A DNA stretch of 34,646 bases from Candidatus Babeliales bacterium (GCA_020050795.1 JAGVKD010000019.1:1-34646); one strand, 5' to 3'; positions 15,320-24,189 are shown, counted from the stretch's first letter. Program-made: numbers and translations. Notes: generated from the letters alone by a model not told the origin.

Positions 15320-16660
15320 ATGGTTGCAAAGCGATTAATTCAATTTTCTCCCGCCCGAATTATTTTTTTCTCTTTTTTTCTCACCATTGCGGTGGGAACT
15401 TTTTTGCTTTGGTTGCCCATCTCTCGCACCACACCGGTTTCATTTCTTGATCTATTTTTCACGGCAACTTCTGCTACCTGTGTGACAGGCCTTTTTACTA
15501 TTCCCCTACAGGGTACTTTTACCTTCTTTGGCAAATGTGTCTTGCTTGCACTTGTCCAGATTGGCGGTCTTGGTTTGATAACCATGACCCTTTTTTTCAT
15601 CTCTCTCTTTGTGGATCTGGGATTAAACACCCAGCTGATGGCAGGCCAAATTCTTGAAATTGAATCGTGGAAAAATATTAAACGCATCTTGATCTTTATT
15701 ATTCTTGTTACGCTCTATACTGAACTTATTGGCGCACTGTTAATTTTTTCTGCCTTGCCAGAAATGCCCAAGAGCGAGGCGTGGCTCACCGCTCTATTTC
15801 ATAGCGTCGCCTCCTTTTGCAATGCAGGATTTTCTCTCTTGACTCCCCATCCAGAAATTGTCGGCAATAATGCACTTATTTTGATAACCACGGCGGTACT
15901 CATGGTTATCGGCGGAATAGGATTCGTGACCTGGTATGAGATTGTTGAATACGTTACCTCATTTTCTGCAAAACAACGCCACCGCTTTTCGCTACATAGC
16001 AAAATTATCATTTACTCTTCCGCCATTCTCTTTGTAGTCACCACAATTCTTTTCTGGATACTCGAACATAATAATACGTTGGCAAAAATGAGCGTCCCCG
16101 GTGGCATTGTTAATTCCATTTTTCATGCCATTTCATTTAAAAGCGCGGGATTTGTCACCACAAGCATTGGCGATTTTCAAATCGCCACGCTTTTTTTAAT
16201 CATGATTGTTGGCTTCATCGGTTCATCTCCAGGATCGACCGGCAGTGGTGTTAAAATAACAACATTCATTCTCTTCTTGGCCACCATCAAAGCATCTATT
16301 CATGGCAGAACGGCGGTCGAAATTGGGGGGCGACGCATTCCCATTGATCAGATATATCGGGTCGTTGCCATTATTGCCATTAGTGTTGGCTGGGTTTTAA
16401 TGACTACATTCTGTCTTTTAATCACAGAAAAAGATTGGAGTCTTTTGGATATTATTTTTGAAACAAATACTGCATTTACCTCTCTTGGACTGAGTACCGG
16501 TATTACCAGTACGCTGTCGGTAATTGGTAAAATTTTCATTATTATTACCATGTTTATAGGACGGGTTGGTTCATTCACGATGATTCTTGCGCTGCGCTTG
16601 CGTGGTAGAAAAGAAACATCGGAATTCACCTATCCTGAAGAACGAGTAATGTTGGGTTAG
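15320..16660 (+). CDS. trkH: TrkH/KtrB-type K+ transporter membrane subunit
   Basis: A 446-residue integral membrane protein with the four pseudo-repeats of M1-P-M2 units. The four filter segments are recognisable: SATCVTGLF, SFCNAGFSLL, SFKSAGFVTT and NTAFTSLGLSTG. Each has the conserved glycine of the K+ selectivity filter. The region GSSPGSTGSGVKITTF matches the family's intramembrane loop. It forms the pore and works with the cytosolic RCK subunit encoded 19 bases downstream. Length is closer to KtrB than to E. coli TrkH. The ribosome site is weak (AAGTGAA). Confidence 0.94.
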   Translation: MVAKRLIQFSPARIIFFSFFLTIAVGTFLLWLPISRTTPVSFLDLFFTATSATCVTGLFTIPLQGTFTFFGKCVLLALVQIGGLGLITMTLFFISLFVDLGLNTQLMAGQILEIESWKNIKRILIFIILVTLYTELIGALLIFSALPEMPKSEAWLTALFHSVASFCNAGFSLLTPHPEIVGNNALILITTAVLMVIGGIGFVTWYEIVEYVTSFSAKQRHRFSLHSKIIIYSSAILFVVTTILFWILEHNNTLAKMSVPGGIVNSIFHAISFKSAGFVTTSIGDFQIATLFLIMIVGFIGSSPGSTGSGVKITTFILFLATIKASIHGRTAVEIGGRRIPIDQIYRVVAIIAISVGWVLMTTFCLLITEKDWSLLDIIFETNTAFTSLGLSTGITSTLSVIGKIFIIITMFIGRVGSFTMILALRLRGRKETSEFTYPEERVMLG

Positions 16661-16679
16661 GATTAAAGGGAACCAGAAT

Positions 16680-17321
16680 ATGAAATTTTGTGTGATTGGC
16701 TTAGGAAGATTCGGCTATCAAGTCGCCACCGGGTTAGCCGAGAATGGCATGGGCGTCATCGCCATTGATAGTAACGAAGCAATTATTGCCTCCATTCGAG
16801 ATCAAGTGACTCAAGCGATTTGTATGCGCGTTACTGATGAAGCATCATTGCGCAGCGTCGGCGTTGATGAAATGGATACGGTGATTGTGGCAATGGGTGA
16901 AAACTTTGCACAATCAATTCTGATCACCGCTCTATTGAAAAAGCGGATGAACATCCCGAAAGTGATCGCTCGCGCTATCGACGATATGCATAAAGATATT
17001 CTCAAACTCGTCGGCGCTGATCGCACTATCTTACCCGAAAAAGCAATCGGTATTCGTTTAGCAGATAATTTGAGTTCTCCTTTCATGGATTTAACTCGTC
17101 TGACCAAAGATTTCTCAATCAGCCAAATCATTGCACCCAAGAAGTTTGTCGGCAAAACAATCGCAGAATTGAATCTCTACAAAAATTATAATATTCATGC
17201 GCTTGGCATTCGTCAGGACGAAGTGGTCACCTCTCTCGATCCGGACTATGTGGTTGTTGAAGGTGCAAAACTCATCTTCTCTGGCAAGCATGAAGATCTC
17301 GAGAAAATAAATAAACTCTAA
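16680..17321 (+). CDS. trkA: TrkA/KtrA-type K+ uptake regulatory subunit (RCK domain)
   Basis: A 213-residue cytosolic gating ring protein. The N-terminal RCK Rossmann fold starts FCVIGLGRFGYQVA, which binds a nucleotide (ATP/ADP or NAD). The acidic end of the second strand is AIDSNE. The C-terminal TrkA_C lobe (from about residue 140) ends in LIFSGKHEDLEKI. One RCK copy means KtrA-like rather than the tandem E. coli TrkA. AAGGGA before the start and 19 bases from trkH support one operon. Confidence 0.94.
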   Translation: MKFCVIGLGRFGYQVATGLAENGMGVIAIDSNEAIIASIRDQVTQAICMRVTDEASLRSVGVDEMDTVIVAMGENFAQSILITALLKKRMNIPKVIARAIDDMHKDILKLVGADRTILPEKAIGIRLADNLSSPFMDLTRLTKDFSISQIIAPKKFVGKTIAELNLYKNYNIHALGIRQDEVVTSLDPDYVVVEGAKLIFSGKHEDLEKINKL

Positions 17322-17376
17322 CTCGTAGAAAAATTGTTTCTAACATTGATGTGATCCACAGCATTGCAGCAACTGC

Positions 17377-17396
17377 GTAAATATGGCATTATTTAC
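17377..17396. other. 7-bp inverted repeat upstream of the HIT gene
   Basis: GTAAATA (17377-17383) and TATTTAC (17390-17396) form a perfect inverted repeat with a 6-base spacer, 26 bases before the HIT start. No T-run follows. It may be an operator or a weak hairpin after trkA. Confidence 0.35.
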
Positions 17397-17422
17397 CGAC
17401 GCAAAACATCAATGGGGATTTA

Positions 17423-18031
17423 ATGAAACGATTATTTATTTCTCTCATACTATTGGCAAACTCAAATCTCATAGCTCTACACAATGATATTTCTGATACT
17501 GAGGTGCAACTAGAAGGCTATGACACGCCGATCCTCTATGCACCATGGCGTGATACGTATCTGAAAGAATCTGCACAATCTGCACCCAAAGATGCAAGTT
17601 GCCCCTTCTGCAGAGAGATGAAATATTCTGGTAATGTTGATAATTTTATATTGCGCAAATTCAAACATTGTCTGGTGATGCTGAATCTCTTTCCATATGT
17701 TAAAGGTCATTTGTTAGTGATGCCTTTAGAACATAAAGGTCTCCTGAGAGATCTATCACCTGCAACTCGCGCTGAAATGATGGAAATTGCGAATGCATCG
17801 TTAGAAATCCTAGATAAGATGTATAGCTTTGATGGCGCCAATATTGGGTTCAATATCGGCAGAATCTCAGGCGCAAGCATTCCTGGCCATCTGCACATGC
17901 ATATCATACCCCGCACAAACGTGCCGCTCGGATTTGTTCAAATAATTGGCCGCACCGAGGTCATAAATTTTGATATGGCAACTGTGTATGCAGAACTGAA
18001 ACCTGAATTTGATAAAATTGTGCTACCCTAA
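17423..18031 (+). CDS. HIT-family nucleotide hydrolase/transferase with predicted signal peptide
   Basis: A 202-residue histidine-triad protein. The catalytic motif GHLHMHIIPR lies near residues 153-162, and the CPFC pair near residue 60 would bind zinc. The lead-in APWRDTYL is typical of the Ap4A phosphorylase/HIT subgroup acting on dinucleoside polyphosphates or nucleoside phosphoramidates. The first 19 residues (MKRLFISLILLANSNLIA) form a convincing signal peptide, which is unusual because HIT enzymes are cytosolic. GGGG upstream of ATG 17423 supports this start, and the signal is in frame with no later good start before the conserved domain. The exported location would remove it from bacterial nucleotides; a host-side role is an inference. 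Confidence 0.88.
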   Translation: MKRLFISLILLANSNLIALHNDISDTEVQLEGYDTPILYAPWRDTYLKESAQSAPKDASCPFCREMKYSGNVDNFILRKFKHCLVMLNLFPYVKGHLLVMPLEHKGLLRDLSPATRAEMMEIANASLEILDKMYSFDGANIGFNIGRISGASIPGHLHMHIIPRTNVPLGFVQIIGRTEVINFDMATVYAELKPEFDKIVLP

Positions 18032-18070
18032 CAAAGTGATATTTGAACCAATCAAATAAAAAGGATGAGC

Positions 18071-18427
18071 ATGTCAGACAAATATAAAATTATGTTTTTT
18101 AGCGCAATAGCGACAATCGCCGCATTGTATGTTGAAGGGGCACATCTGCCCTGCTCTTTTGAGAGTTGGGTGATCCATGCAGTAATTTTTACCATCACAT
18201 TTCTCTGCATTTTCTCATTGGTTACCGAATGGAGAAAGGCCCCGCCAGTCAAACGTGACAATGTCATCCTCATTGCAGTGAGTAGCATGGTTGTGATCGT
18301 TGGCATTAAAGATATCTATAATGGAAGTCTTCTGACAGGTTCGACGCTCCGGCAAATAGTCCATATCAGCACGCTAGTGATAGGAATTGCACTGCTCGTT
18401 GTGAGCCTGCGTCGCTGGAAAAAATAA
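18071..18427 (+). CDS. Small multi-pass membrane protein, unknown function
   Basis: A 118-residue protein with four hydrophobic segments (around residues 6-22, 34-54, 68-84 and 96-113) separated by short charged loops and ending in RRWKK. No family recognised. Two ATG codons lie two codons apart; AAAAGG has better spacing to 18071 than to 18065. It follows the HIT gene by 39 bases and may share its transcript. The stop is followed by a strong bidirectional terminator. Confidence 0.65.
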   Translation: MSDKYKIMFFSAIATIAALYVEGAHLPCSFESWVIHAVIFTITFLCIFSLVTEWRKAPPVKRDNVILIAVSSMVVIVGIKDIYNGSLLTGSTLRQIVHISTLVIGIALLVVSLRRWKK

Positions 18428-18463
18428 GAAGAGCCGGTTTAAACACCGGCTCTTCTTATTTTT
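18425..18463. terminator. Bidirectional terminator (GAGCCGGT hairpin)
   Basis: A 14-bp stem (18425-18438 with 18445-18458) with loop TTAAAC, flanked by A-rich and T-rich runs. It separates the plus-strand small membrane gene from the minus-strand ankyrin gene. The AGAGCCGG/CCGGCTCT core also occurs in the terminators at 19836-19870 and 20821-20860. Confidence 0.9.
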
Positions 18464-18495
18464 AATATGGTAATTTTTGAATCGAAGTTATCAAA

Positions 18496-19629
18496 CTAAG
18501 CAAGCTTTAAATATGCCCAGTGCGTTTCCCATTCTCTCGTTACAGCACCGCCACGTTCCACCAGTAGATCTACTACTGCTTTGTGACCTTTAAAGGCTGC
18601 GCAATCCAACGGAGTCCAACCATTATTATTTTTTGCATTCAGATCCGCACCTCGCGCCACAAGTAGGTCTACTATTTGACTGTAACCAGCAAAGGCTGCT
18701 CTATGCAAAAGTGTCCAACCATTTTTATCCTTTGCATTCGCATCAAAGTTAGCGACATATTTAAACAATAATCTTGCCAGCTCTGCACGATTAGAGTTTA
18801 AAACCTTATGCAAAGCTACATTCACATCGGCACCATGCGCTACTAGCAATTTTACTACCTGTTTATCACATGCAGTAAATGAAGGTCCATAAAAAATACT
18901 CGATAAAGGAGTCGAACCATCATTATCCTCTGCATTAACGTCAGCGCCATGCGCTAGCAGTAATTCTGCTATTTCCACGTGCCCTGACTGCGAAGCCTTA
19001 AGTAAAGCCGTCTTGCCATATTTATCTTTCGCATTCACATCAGCACCGGCGCCATTCTCAAACAATAATTTTGCTACATCCGAATGATTATTCGTCAAAG
19101 CTTCGGATAATTCTGCATTTTTATCCGCACCATACGCTATCAGTAACGTTACCAATTCTTTGTGACCATGTGATGCAGCGTAATATAAGGGAGTCCGACC
19201 GCTGACGTAATTATCCTTTGCATTCACATCAGCTCCGTGGGCTAGCAATATTTTTACTATTTCCACGTACCCTTTTCTTGCGGCATCGTGTAAAGCTTTA
19301 GCCCTCACATCAGCACCCTGCGCTAGTAATATTTTTACTATTTCTGTATAGCCATTTGCTAATGCCACATCAAGCGCTGTTATACCATGGTAATCCTTTG
19401 CAGCATTTACATCGGCACCATTGCTGAGTGCTAGTTTTACTTTAGAGATATCATTGTCATTTATTGCTGTAAAAAAAAGATCTTGGGCTTTATACCACCC
19501 AATGATAAATTTAGCCTTAATAACCAGTAAACTCGCTTTATCGCTAGCAGCGCTCAAATATGACTCTGCATGGACAAAAGTGGAATTCAACGAAACAGCG
19601 AACGCTGTTAGTAACAATAACTTTTTCAC
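18496..19629 (-). CDS. Exported ankyrin-repeat protein
   Basis: A 377-residue protein with a signal peptide ([21 protein letters not shown]). From about residue 55 it has nine or ten ankyrin repeats of the form G-x-TPL-x-x-A-x-x-x-GH-x-x-x-V-x-x-LL-x-x-GADVNAK. One or two repeats are degenerate. Ankyrin stacks bind other proteins, and in intracellular bacteria such proteins are often host-interacting; the target is unknown. The start is GTG 19627-19629 behind AGGGGTATTT. It is a paralogue of the next ankyrin gene upstream, with nearly identical promoter and terminator, pointing to a tandem duplication. Confidence 0.9.
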   Translation of the reverse strand: MKKLLLLTAFAVSLNSTFVHAESYLSAASDKASLLVIKAKFIIGWYKAQDLFFTAINDNDISKVKLALSNGADVNAAKDYHGITALDVALANGYTEIVKILLAQGADVRAKALHDAARKGYVEIVKILLAHGADVNAKDNYVSGRTPLYYAASHGHKELVTLLIAYGADKNAELSEALTNNHSDVAKLLFENGAGADVNAKDKYGKTALLKASQSGHVEIAELLLAHGADVNAEDNDGSTPLSSIFYGPSFTACDKQVVKLLVAHGADVNVALHKVLNSNRAELARLLFKYVANFDANAKDKNGWTLLHRAAFAGYSQIVDLLVARGADLNAKNNNGWTPLDCAAFKGHKAVVDLLVERGGAVTREWETHWAYLKLA

Positions 19630-19635
19630 AAAATA

Positions 19636-19726
19636 CCCCTAAAAAATCTATAAACCTCATACCTCTATTTCTAACCACCTTATTATTTTATTACAAATAG
19701 AAACGCCGGTCAAATGCCCCCCGTCA
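19636..19726 (-). repeat. Duplicated ankyrin-gene upstream region, copy 1
   Basis: Closely matches 20636-20725 base for base apart from a few substitutions and small indels. It includes the leader, the promoter and about ten bases beyond the -35. Confidence 0.8.
19685..19713 (-). promoter_or_regulatory. Sigma-70-like promoter of ankyrin gene 1
   Basis: -35 TTGACC (19708-19713), a 17-base spacer and -10 TAAAAT (19685-19690) on the minus strand. The same arrangement is conserved before ankyrin gene 2. A TCTATTT/AAATAGA inverted repeat spans the start region in both copies and might be an operator. Confidence 0.7.
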
Positions 19727-19806
19727 TTTCATCTTCGAGATCTTCGCATTCTAGGCTGATGTACCTACCCCAAGTAAGCACTATTCCCGAATTGGCTTTG
19801 AGAAAT

Positions 19807-19820
19807 GCCGGGCTAGCGCC
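19807..19820 (+). repeat. Family 1 repeat, 3' remnant (copy F)
   Basis: GCCGGGCTAGCGCC matches the last bases of copy D. The identity continues through CATCTACCCTGG into the terminator, as at 20795-20854. The left part of the repeat has been replaced by unrelated sequence (19727-19806). Confidence 0.65.
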
Positions 19821-19831
19821 CATCTACCCTG

Positions 19832-19870
19832 GAAAAAAGAAAAGAGCCGGTGTTTAAACCGGCTCTCTTT
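19832..19870 (-). terminator. Terminator of ankyrin gene 2
   Basis: Arms AGAGCCGGT (19843-19851) and ACCGGCTCT (19858-19866) with T-rich sequence on the minus-strand exit side. A near-copy of the rplU terminator. Confidence 0.85.
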
Positions 19871-19899
19871 TATCATTTATAAATCGTTCGATTTATGAT

Positions 19900-20625
19900 T
19901 TATTTTTCGAATCTTTTAAGGAAGCGCGCCATTTCGGTACGGCCTTCTTTCTCTGCAAAGATGCGAGCTGTGTCACCATTTTTATCTTTTGCGTTAATAT
20001 CAGCGCCACGTGCCAATAGCAATCTAACCATGTCCTTGCGACCTAGACGTCCAGCTGCTATATGCAATATTGGAAGACCTTCATCTGTTTTTGTATTCGC
20101 ATTCGCTATGCCTTTATCCAAGAACAATGTGACGATTTTATTGTGACCTGCACGTACCGCGATTGGTAGCGCTTTTAAGTCACTGGCTCCTCTATCTAGG
20201 AGCAATTCAACTACTGCAAAGTGGCCCATATAAGATGCTGCGAACAATGCTGTTATGCCATTTTTACCCTTGGTATTTATTTCCGCACCATTAGCGATTA
20301 AAAACTCAACCGCTTCTTTGTGCCCAAGGACTGAGGCTATCATCAATGCCGTAACACCTTCTGTATCTTGTGCATTAACATTTACACCTTGATCCAATAC
20401 TTGCTTAAGGGAATTTATTCTCCCCGATTCTGCTGCCATATGCAACGCTACAGTACAAGGATCTCCTTTTCTGCCAGTCATTGCAAAAGTTGCCAATTCT
20501 GCTCTTAGTGCGCTTATTTCGCTATTTTGCTGATTTGTCCGATTTAATCTAGTAAAGAAAAGAATTATATTAAACAGAAAAAGAAATAAATAGAACATGC
20601 GCCAGTTATTTAAATTTTTTTTCAT
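19900..20625 (-). CDS. Ankyrin-repeat protein with N-terminal membrane anchor
   Basis: A 241-residue protein. Residues 8-27 (WRMFYLFLFLFNIILFF) form a transmembrane anchor or signal peptide. About six ankyrin repeats follow from residue 58, with typical GHKEAVEFLIANGAEIN and LLLARGADINAKDKNG units. It lacks an obvious cleavage site, so it may stay in the membrane with its repeats outside. It is paralogous to the ankyrin gene at 18496-19629 and has the same promoter and terminator design. The start ATG 20623-20625 follows AGGGGG. Expression is likely independent of rplU, since a terminator lies between them. Confidence 0.88.
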   Translation of the reverse strand: MKKNLNNWRMFYLFLFLFNIILFFTRLNRTNQQNSEISALRAELATFAMTGRKGDPCTVALHMAAESGRINSLKQVLDQGVNVNAQDTEGVTALMIASVLGHKEAVEFLIANGAEINTKGKNGITALFAASYMGHFAVVELLLDRGASDLKALPIAVRAGHNKIVTLFLDKGIANANTKTDEGLPILHIAAGRLGRKDMVRLLLARGADINAKDKNGDTARIFAEKEGRTEMARFLKRFEK

Positions 20626-20635
20626 TGAAAAGATC

Positions 20636-20725
20636 CCCCTAAAAAGTCTATCAACCTCATCATATCTCTATTTCTAACCACTCTATTATATTATTACAAA
20701 TAGAAACACCGGTCAAATGCCCCCA
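20636..20725 (-). repeat. Duplicated ankyrin-gene upstream region, copy 2
   Basis: Partner of 19636-19726. Beyond it the two spacers differ until the shared repeat/terminator segment (19807-19870 versus 20795-20857). Confidence 0.8.
20688..20716 (-). promoter_or_regulatory. Sigma-70-like promoter of ankyrin gene 2
   Basis: -35 TTGACC (20711-20716) and, after 17 bases, TAATAT (20688-20693). A perfect TATAAT at 20685-20690 is present but at 20-base spacing. Conserved with the promoter of ankyrin gene 1. Confidence 0.65.
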
Positions 20726-20808
20726 GTCTACGCTTATCCGGGTCTTCCAGCCGTCGCCAAGGCTATGGCGGACAGGTCAGACTCGGCAAGCTACGCCGGG
20801 CTAGCGCC
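20726..20808 (+). repeat. Family 1 dispersed palindromic repeat, copy D, with a 31-32 bp insertion
   Basis: It begins AGTCTACGCTTATCCGGG and ends GCTAGCGCC as in the other copies. The hairpin loop is expanded by an inserted segment (about 20750-20781) that is itself palindromic around CGCCAAGGCTATGGCG. It lies between the ankyrin gene 2 promoter and the rplU terminator. Confidence 0.8.
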
Positions 20809-20820
20809 CATCTACCCTGG

Positions 20821-20860
20821 AAAAAAGCAAAGAGCCGGTGTTTAAACCGGCTCTCTTTTT
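20821..20860 (-). terminator. Terminator of rplU
   Basis: The stem AGAGCCGG (20831-20838) and CCGGCTCT (20847-20854) has A-rich and T-rich flanks on both sides and could work in either direction. It lies 28 bases after the rplU stop. Confidence 0.85.
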
Positions 20861-20881
20861 AGAATCTATTGCTTGAAGCGC

Positions 20882-21253
20882 TTAGATCGCTTCGATGCGC
20901 ACCACAGTTTTTGGCTGACGGTGACCACGTTTCACACGTACTTTTTTACGACGTTTGAAACGGAAAACGATCACTTTTGGCTCTCTCATTTGGCGAACGA
21001 TCGATGCCGTGATGCCACTTTTCAAGAATGGCTTGCCTACTTCAACAGAACCGTCTGCGTTTTTACGCAAAAGCACTGAGTCGAAAGCAACTTTAGTACC
21101 GATTTCGCCTTCTAATTTTTCAATAGCAACCGTACGGCCTGCGACCGCTTGGTACTGTTTGCCACCTGTTTCAAAGATGGCGTAATTTTCTTCATTCAAT
21201 ACTGATGGCTTTTTAGCCTTAGTCGCGGTTGATTTACGCGTCATTTTTTCCAT
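20882..21253 (-). CDS. rplU: 50S ribosomal protein L21
   Basis: A 123-residue component of the large subunit that binds 23S rRNA. The L21 signature is clear: YAIFETGGKQYQ near the N-terminus, and the basic C-terminal KRRKKVRVKRGHRQ then T-V-V-R-I. The protein has about 20 extra basic, serine/threonine-rich residues before the conserved domain (E. coli L21 has 103). The start is ATG 21253 with CGGAG nine bases away; the frame is open to a TTG at 21292. The usual partner rpmA (L27) is not next to it: mutS lies upstream and ankyrin genes downstream. Confidence 0.95.
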   Translation of the reverse strand: MEKMTRKSTATKAKKPSVLNEENYAIFETGGKQYQAVAGRTVAIEKLEGEIGTKVAFDSVLLRKNADGSVEVGKPFLKSGITASIVRQMREPKVIVFRFKRRKKVRVKRGHRQPKTVVRIEAI

Positions 21254-21407
21254 GAATCTCAGCTCCGCTGGTTCAAAAATTTTTATGCTCAATTAAGGGC
21301 TTCGTGGGATATTCTTATTGTAGCAAAAACGATAAAACTGTCTAGAACACGTGTACATTTAGCCATTACTTATTTCAATAGCTTATAAATAGGGTGCTAT
21401 TTTTCGG

Positions 21408-24077
21408 CTATTTCTCATTAACCAACTGGCTTTTTAGCTGCCAAACAAGGTCAAAAGCCGCCTTAGGCGACAGGTGCTCATAATCCACTTCCTGCAACCG
21501 ACCCACTACCAATTGCGCCTCCTGGAGCTGTTTATGTAAAGCCTGGACCTGTTGACGTAGCTCCTTATTATCGGACAAGGAGCGCTCATATTCGGTTATA
21601 ATCGCATCATCGATGTGAGATTCTGAAATTCTGGCCACTTGGTGCCCCGCGCCATGCTCCTGAAGTTCTTTGAGCAGCTCCTGGGCTCTCAAAATCACTC
21701 CACCCGGCAATTCAGCCAGCTTGGCAACCTCAACCCCAAAGCTTCCATCAGCCACGCCACGGATCATTTTATACAGAAATATGATGCCCTGCTGGGTCCG
21801 TTTGCTGGCAGCATAGTAGCTCACGATGCCTTTGTGGTGTTGCTGGAGTTCGGTCAGTTCATGATAATGGGTGGCAAACAAGCAGCGTGCGCCCACCGTC
21901 TGGTGAATGTATTCCACCACCGACTGGGCAATGGCAAGCCCATCAAAGGTGCTCGTGCCACGACCAACCTCATCAAGAATGACCAAGCTATTTTTGGTTG
22001 CCTGCGTGCAGATAGCCGCCGTTTCTTCCATTTCCACCAAGAAGGTACTTTTTCCTTCCGCCACATTATCGCCTGCACCGATGCGGGTGAAGATGCGATC
22101 GAGCAGTGCCAAATCTGCCTTGTCCGCTGGCACAAATGAACCGCACTGCGCCATGACGGTGATCAGTGCAACTTGCCGCAAATAGGTAGATTTTCCGCCC
22201 ATGTTTGGTCCGGTGATCACCCAGAGCGACTGCGTGTTATCAAGCAATGTGTCATTGGGAATAAAAGAATTTTGCACACTTTGCTCCACCACCGGATGGC
22301 GTCCGGCAGTGATAGCTATAATCCGTTTTTGATTAAAAACCGGCCGCACATACCCATTGTTATAGGCAAGGCGAGTGAAGCCAAAGAGCGCATCGAGATG
22401 TGCCAAGCCATGGGATAATTTTCTCAATGGCGTGATGTGATTCATCACTCTTTGTTTGACCCGTTCAAAAATTTGTTGTTCAACGTGCGTAATTTCAGTG
22501 CGCGCACGAATAATTTCCGATTGCAGCTGCTGCAACTGCGCCGTCACAAATCTCTCGCGTCCTACCAATGTCTGTTGCCGCACATAATGATCAGGCACAA
22601 ATGCTAAATTTGTTTTTGTCACTTCGATATAGTAGCCATGCACTTGATTGTAGCGAATCTTGAGCGATTGGATTCCCGTTTTTTCCTGTTCGGCTTTTTC
22701 CATCGCCACAATCGCTTGACTGCTATTGGTCACCAACTCACGCAGCGTGTCTAATTCTTGATCGAATCCTTTTTTGATAATCCAATCTTTTGAAGAATCG
22801 CTGTTGAGCGCACTCGTTAAAATTTGATAGAGATCATCAAAATCTTCGATGTGCCGTTCAATCACCGCAAAAAGTGGTAGCGTTGTTTTGTCTGACAATA
22901 ATTCATGTAGCGTGGGAATCAACTGCAGCGCACTATTGAGCGATAAAAAATCATTCAGGTGGCAACGGCGCAATGCGATTCTGCCCACAATACGTTCCAC
23001 ATCTCCCAATCCACTCAACACACTTTCCAGCTGCTGCGTGCCCACCACATCATCGAGCAATGAAGCAATTGCATCTTGGCGCTGCACAATCGCATCCTGA
23101 TTGATGAGCGGCCGCTGAATCCATTTTTTAATCATGCGCGAACCCATTGGCGTGCGAGCATGATCCATGATGGAAAACAAAGTATTTTTTCTGCTGCCAT
23201 CATGCGCATTTTTCACTAATTCTAAATTGCGCTGCGTTGCGGCATCAAGGAGTAGAAAATCCTCGGGACGATACCAATTGATTGTTTTAAATTGAGATAA
23301 TGCTGATTCTTGATTGCGCCGAACATAGGCATAAAAATAATAGAGCGCCAATCGAATTGCTTCTTGTTTTTCTACCGTCTCGATAAGTTGTTTATCAAAT
23401 TGATCCCGTATCCAAGCACGCGCTAATTCATCTTCTTTATGATCGGTAACATCAAGATCGAACATTGAAGTGAAATATCCCAGCTTTGAAAAACGAGTCT
23501 GGAATTTTTTAGCTGCAGTAATGCGGGGCAATAAAATCTCATCGGGAAAAAAACGAGTAAGTTCTGATTCTAAAATTTTTTCTGAAGATTCTGCCGGAAG
23601 CACGGTAGCAAAAAGTTGTGCCGTTAACAGTTCACCAAAAAGAAGTCCCCATGAATTTTCCGTCGGGAAAAAAGAGAAAAGATAAGAAGCAGATTTTTCA
23701 TCGAGCAATTTGCTATCGGTGAGCGTCCCGGGTGTGAGCACTTGCGTGACACCACGGCGCACTAATTTTCCTGGCGTTGGTTCTTCGAGCTGATTGCAGA
23801 TTGCAACACTAAATCCGCCTTTGACTAACTTGGTCAGATAATGATCAAGGGCATGCACCGGCACGCCACAGAGCGGAATGGGCTCGCCATTATCTTTGCC
23901 ACGCACCGTGAGTGCAATGCCCAAAAATGCAGATGCTTTTTTTGCATCATCAAAAAACAATTCATAAAAATCACCAACTTGAAAAAGCAACAATGCATCC
24001 GGATATCGCGCCCGGATTTCAAAATATTGCTGCATTAGTGGCGTGTGTTTGGGTGTGTGCTTCGCCGTTTGTTTCAT
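21408..24077 (-). CDS. mutS: DNA mismatch repair protein MutS
   Basis: An 889-residue MutS1 that recognises mispaired bases and starts repair. The mismatch-contacting motif GDFYELFFDDA (Phe-x-Glu) is at about residue 37-47. The connector, lever and clamp regions follow. The ATPase has Walker A GPNMGGKST near residue 620, the MutS signature with DNVAEGKSTF, Walker B LVILDEVGRGTSTFDG, and the H-loop ATHYHEL. The C-terminal tail includes a short coiled coil. Length and order are normal. It is followed in transcription direction by rplU after about 150 bases without a strong terminator. Confidence 0.97.
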   Translation of the reverse strand: MKQTAKHTPKHTPLMQQYFEIRARYPDALLLFQVGDFYELFFDDAKKASAFLGIALTVRGKDNGEPIPLCGVPVHALDHYLTKLVKGGFSVAICNQLEEPTPGKLVRRGVTQVLTPGTLTDSKLLDEKSASYLFSFFPTENSWGLLFGELLTAQLFATVLPAESSEKILESELTRFFPDEILLPRITAAKKFQTRFSKLGYFTSMFDLDVTDHKEDELARAWIRDQFDKQLIETVEKQEAIRLALYYFYAYVRRNQESALSQFKTINWYRPEDFLLLDAATQRNLELVKNAHDGSRKNTLFSIMDHARTPMGSRMIKKWIQRPLINQDAIVQRQDAIASLLDDVVGTQQLESVLSGLGDVERIVGRIALRRCHLNDFLSLNSALQLIPTLHELLSDKTTLPLFAVIERHIEDFDDLYQILTSALNSDSSKDWIIKKGFDQELDTLRELVTNSSQAIVAMEKAEQEKTGIQSLKIRYNQVHGYYIEVTKTNLAFVPDHYVRQQTLVGRERFVTAQLQQLQSEIIRARTEITHVEQQIFERVKQRVMNHITPLRKLSHGLAHLDALFGFTRLAYNNGYVRPVFNQKRIIAITAGRHPVVEQSVQNSFIPNDTLLDNTQSLWVITGPNMGGKSTYLRQVALITVMAQCGSFVPADKADLALLDRIFTRIGAGDNVAEGKSTFLVEMEETAAICTQATKNSLVILDEVGRGTSTFDGLAIAQSVVEYIHQTVGARCLFATHYHELTELQQHHKGIVSYYAASKRTQQGIIFLYKMIRGVADGSFGVEVAKLAELPGGVILRAQELLKELQEHGAGHQVARISESHIDDAIITEYERSLSDNKELRQQVQALHKQLQEAQLVVGRLQEVDYEHLSPKAAFDLVWQLKSQLVNEK

Positions 24078-24148
24078 GAGAATAGATTCGAAAAAGAAGG
24101 ATTAAACTCGTGCACTGAGTATAGTGCAAAAGAAAAAACATGTCATCC

Positions 24149-24189
24149 GTCTACTCTTATCCGGGCCTTCAGGCTCGGCAAGCTATGCC
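24149..24189 (+). repeat. Family 1 dispersed palindromic repeat, copy E (3' truncated)
   Basis: Starts GTCTACTCTTATCCGGGCC and keeps the hairpin core and the GGCAAGCTA stretch, then departs after 24186-24189. The following bases form a separate 8-bp hairpin, GCTATGCC (24182-24189) with GGCATAGC (24195-24202). It lies between mutS and the rdgB-like gene. Confidence 0.75.

Noticed and set aside
21639-22139. 166-codon plus-strand open frame
   Set aside because: It is wholly antisense to the conserved mutS ATPase region and has no ribosome site or family resemblance.
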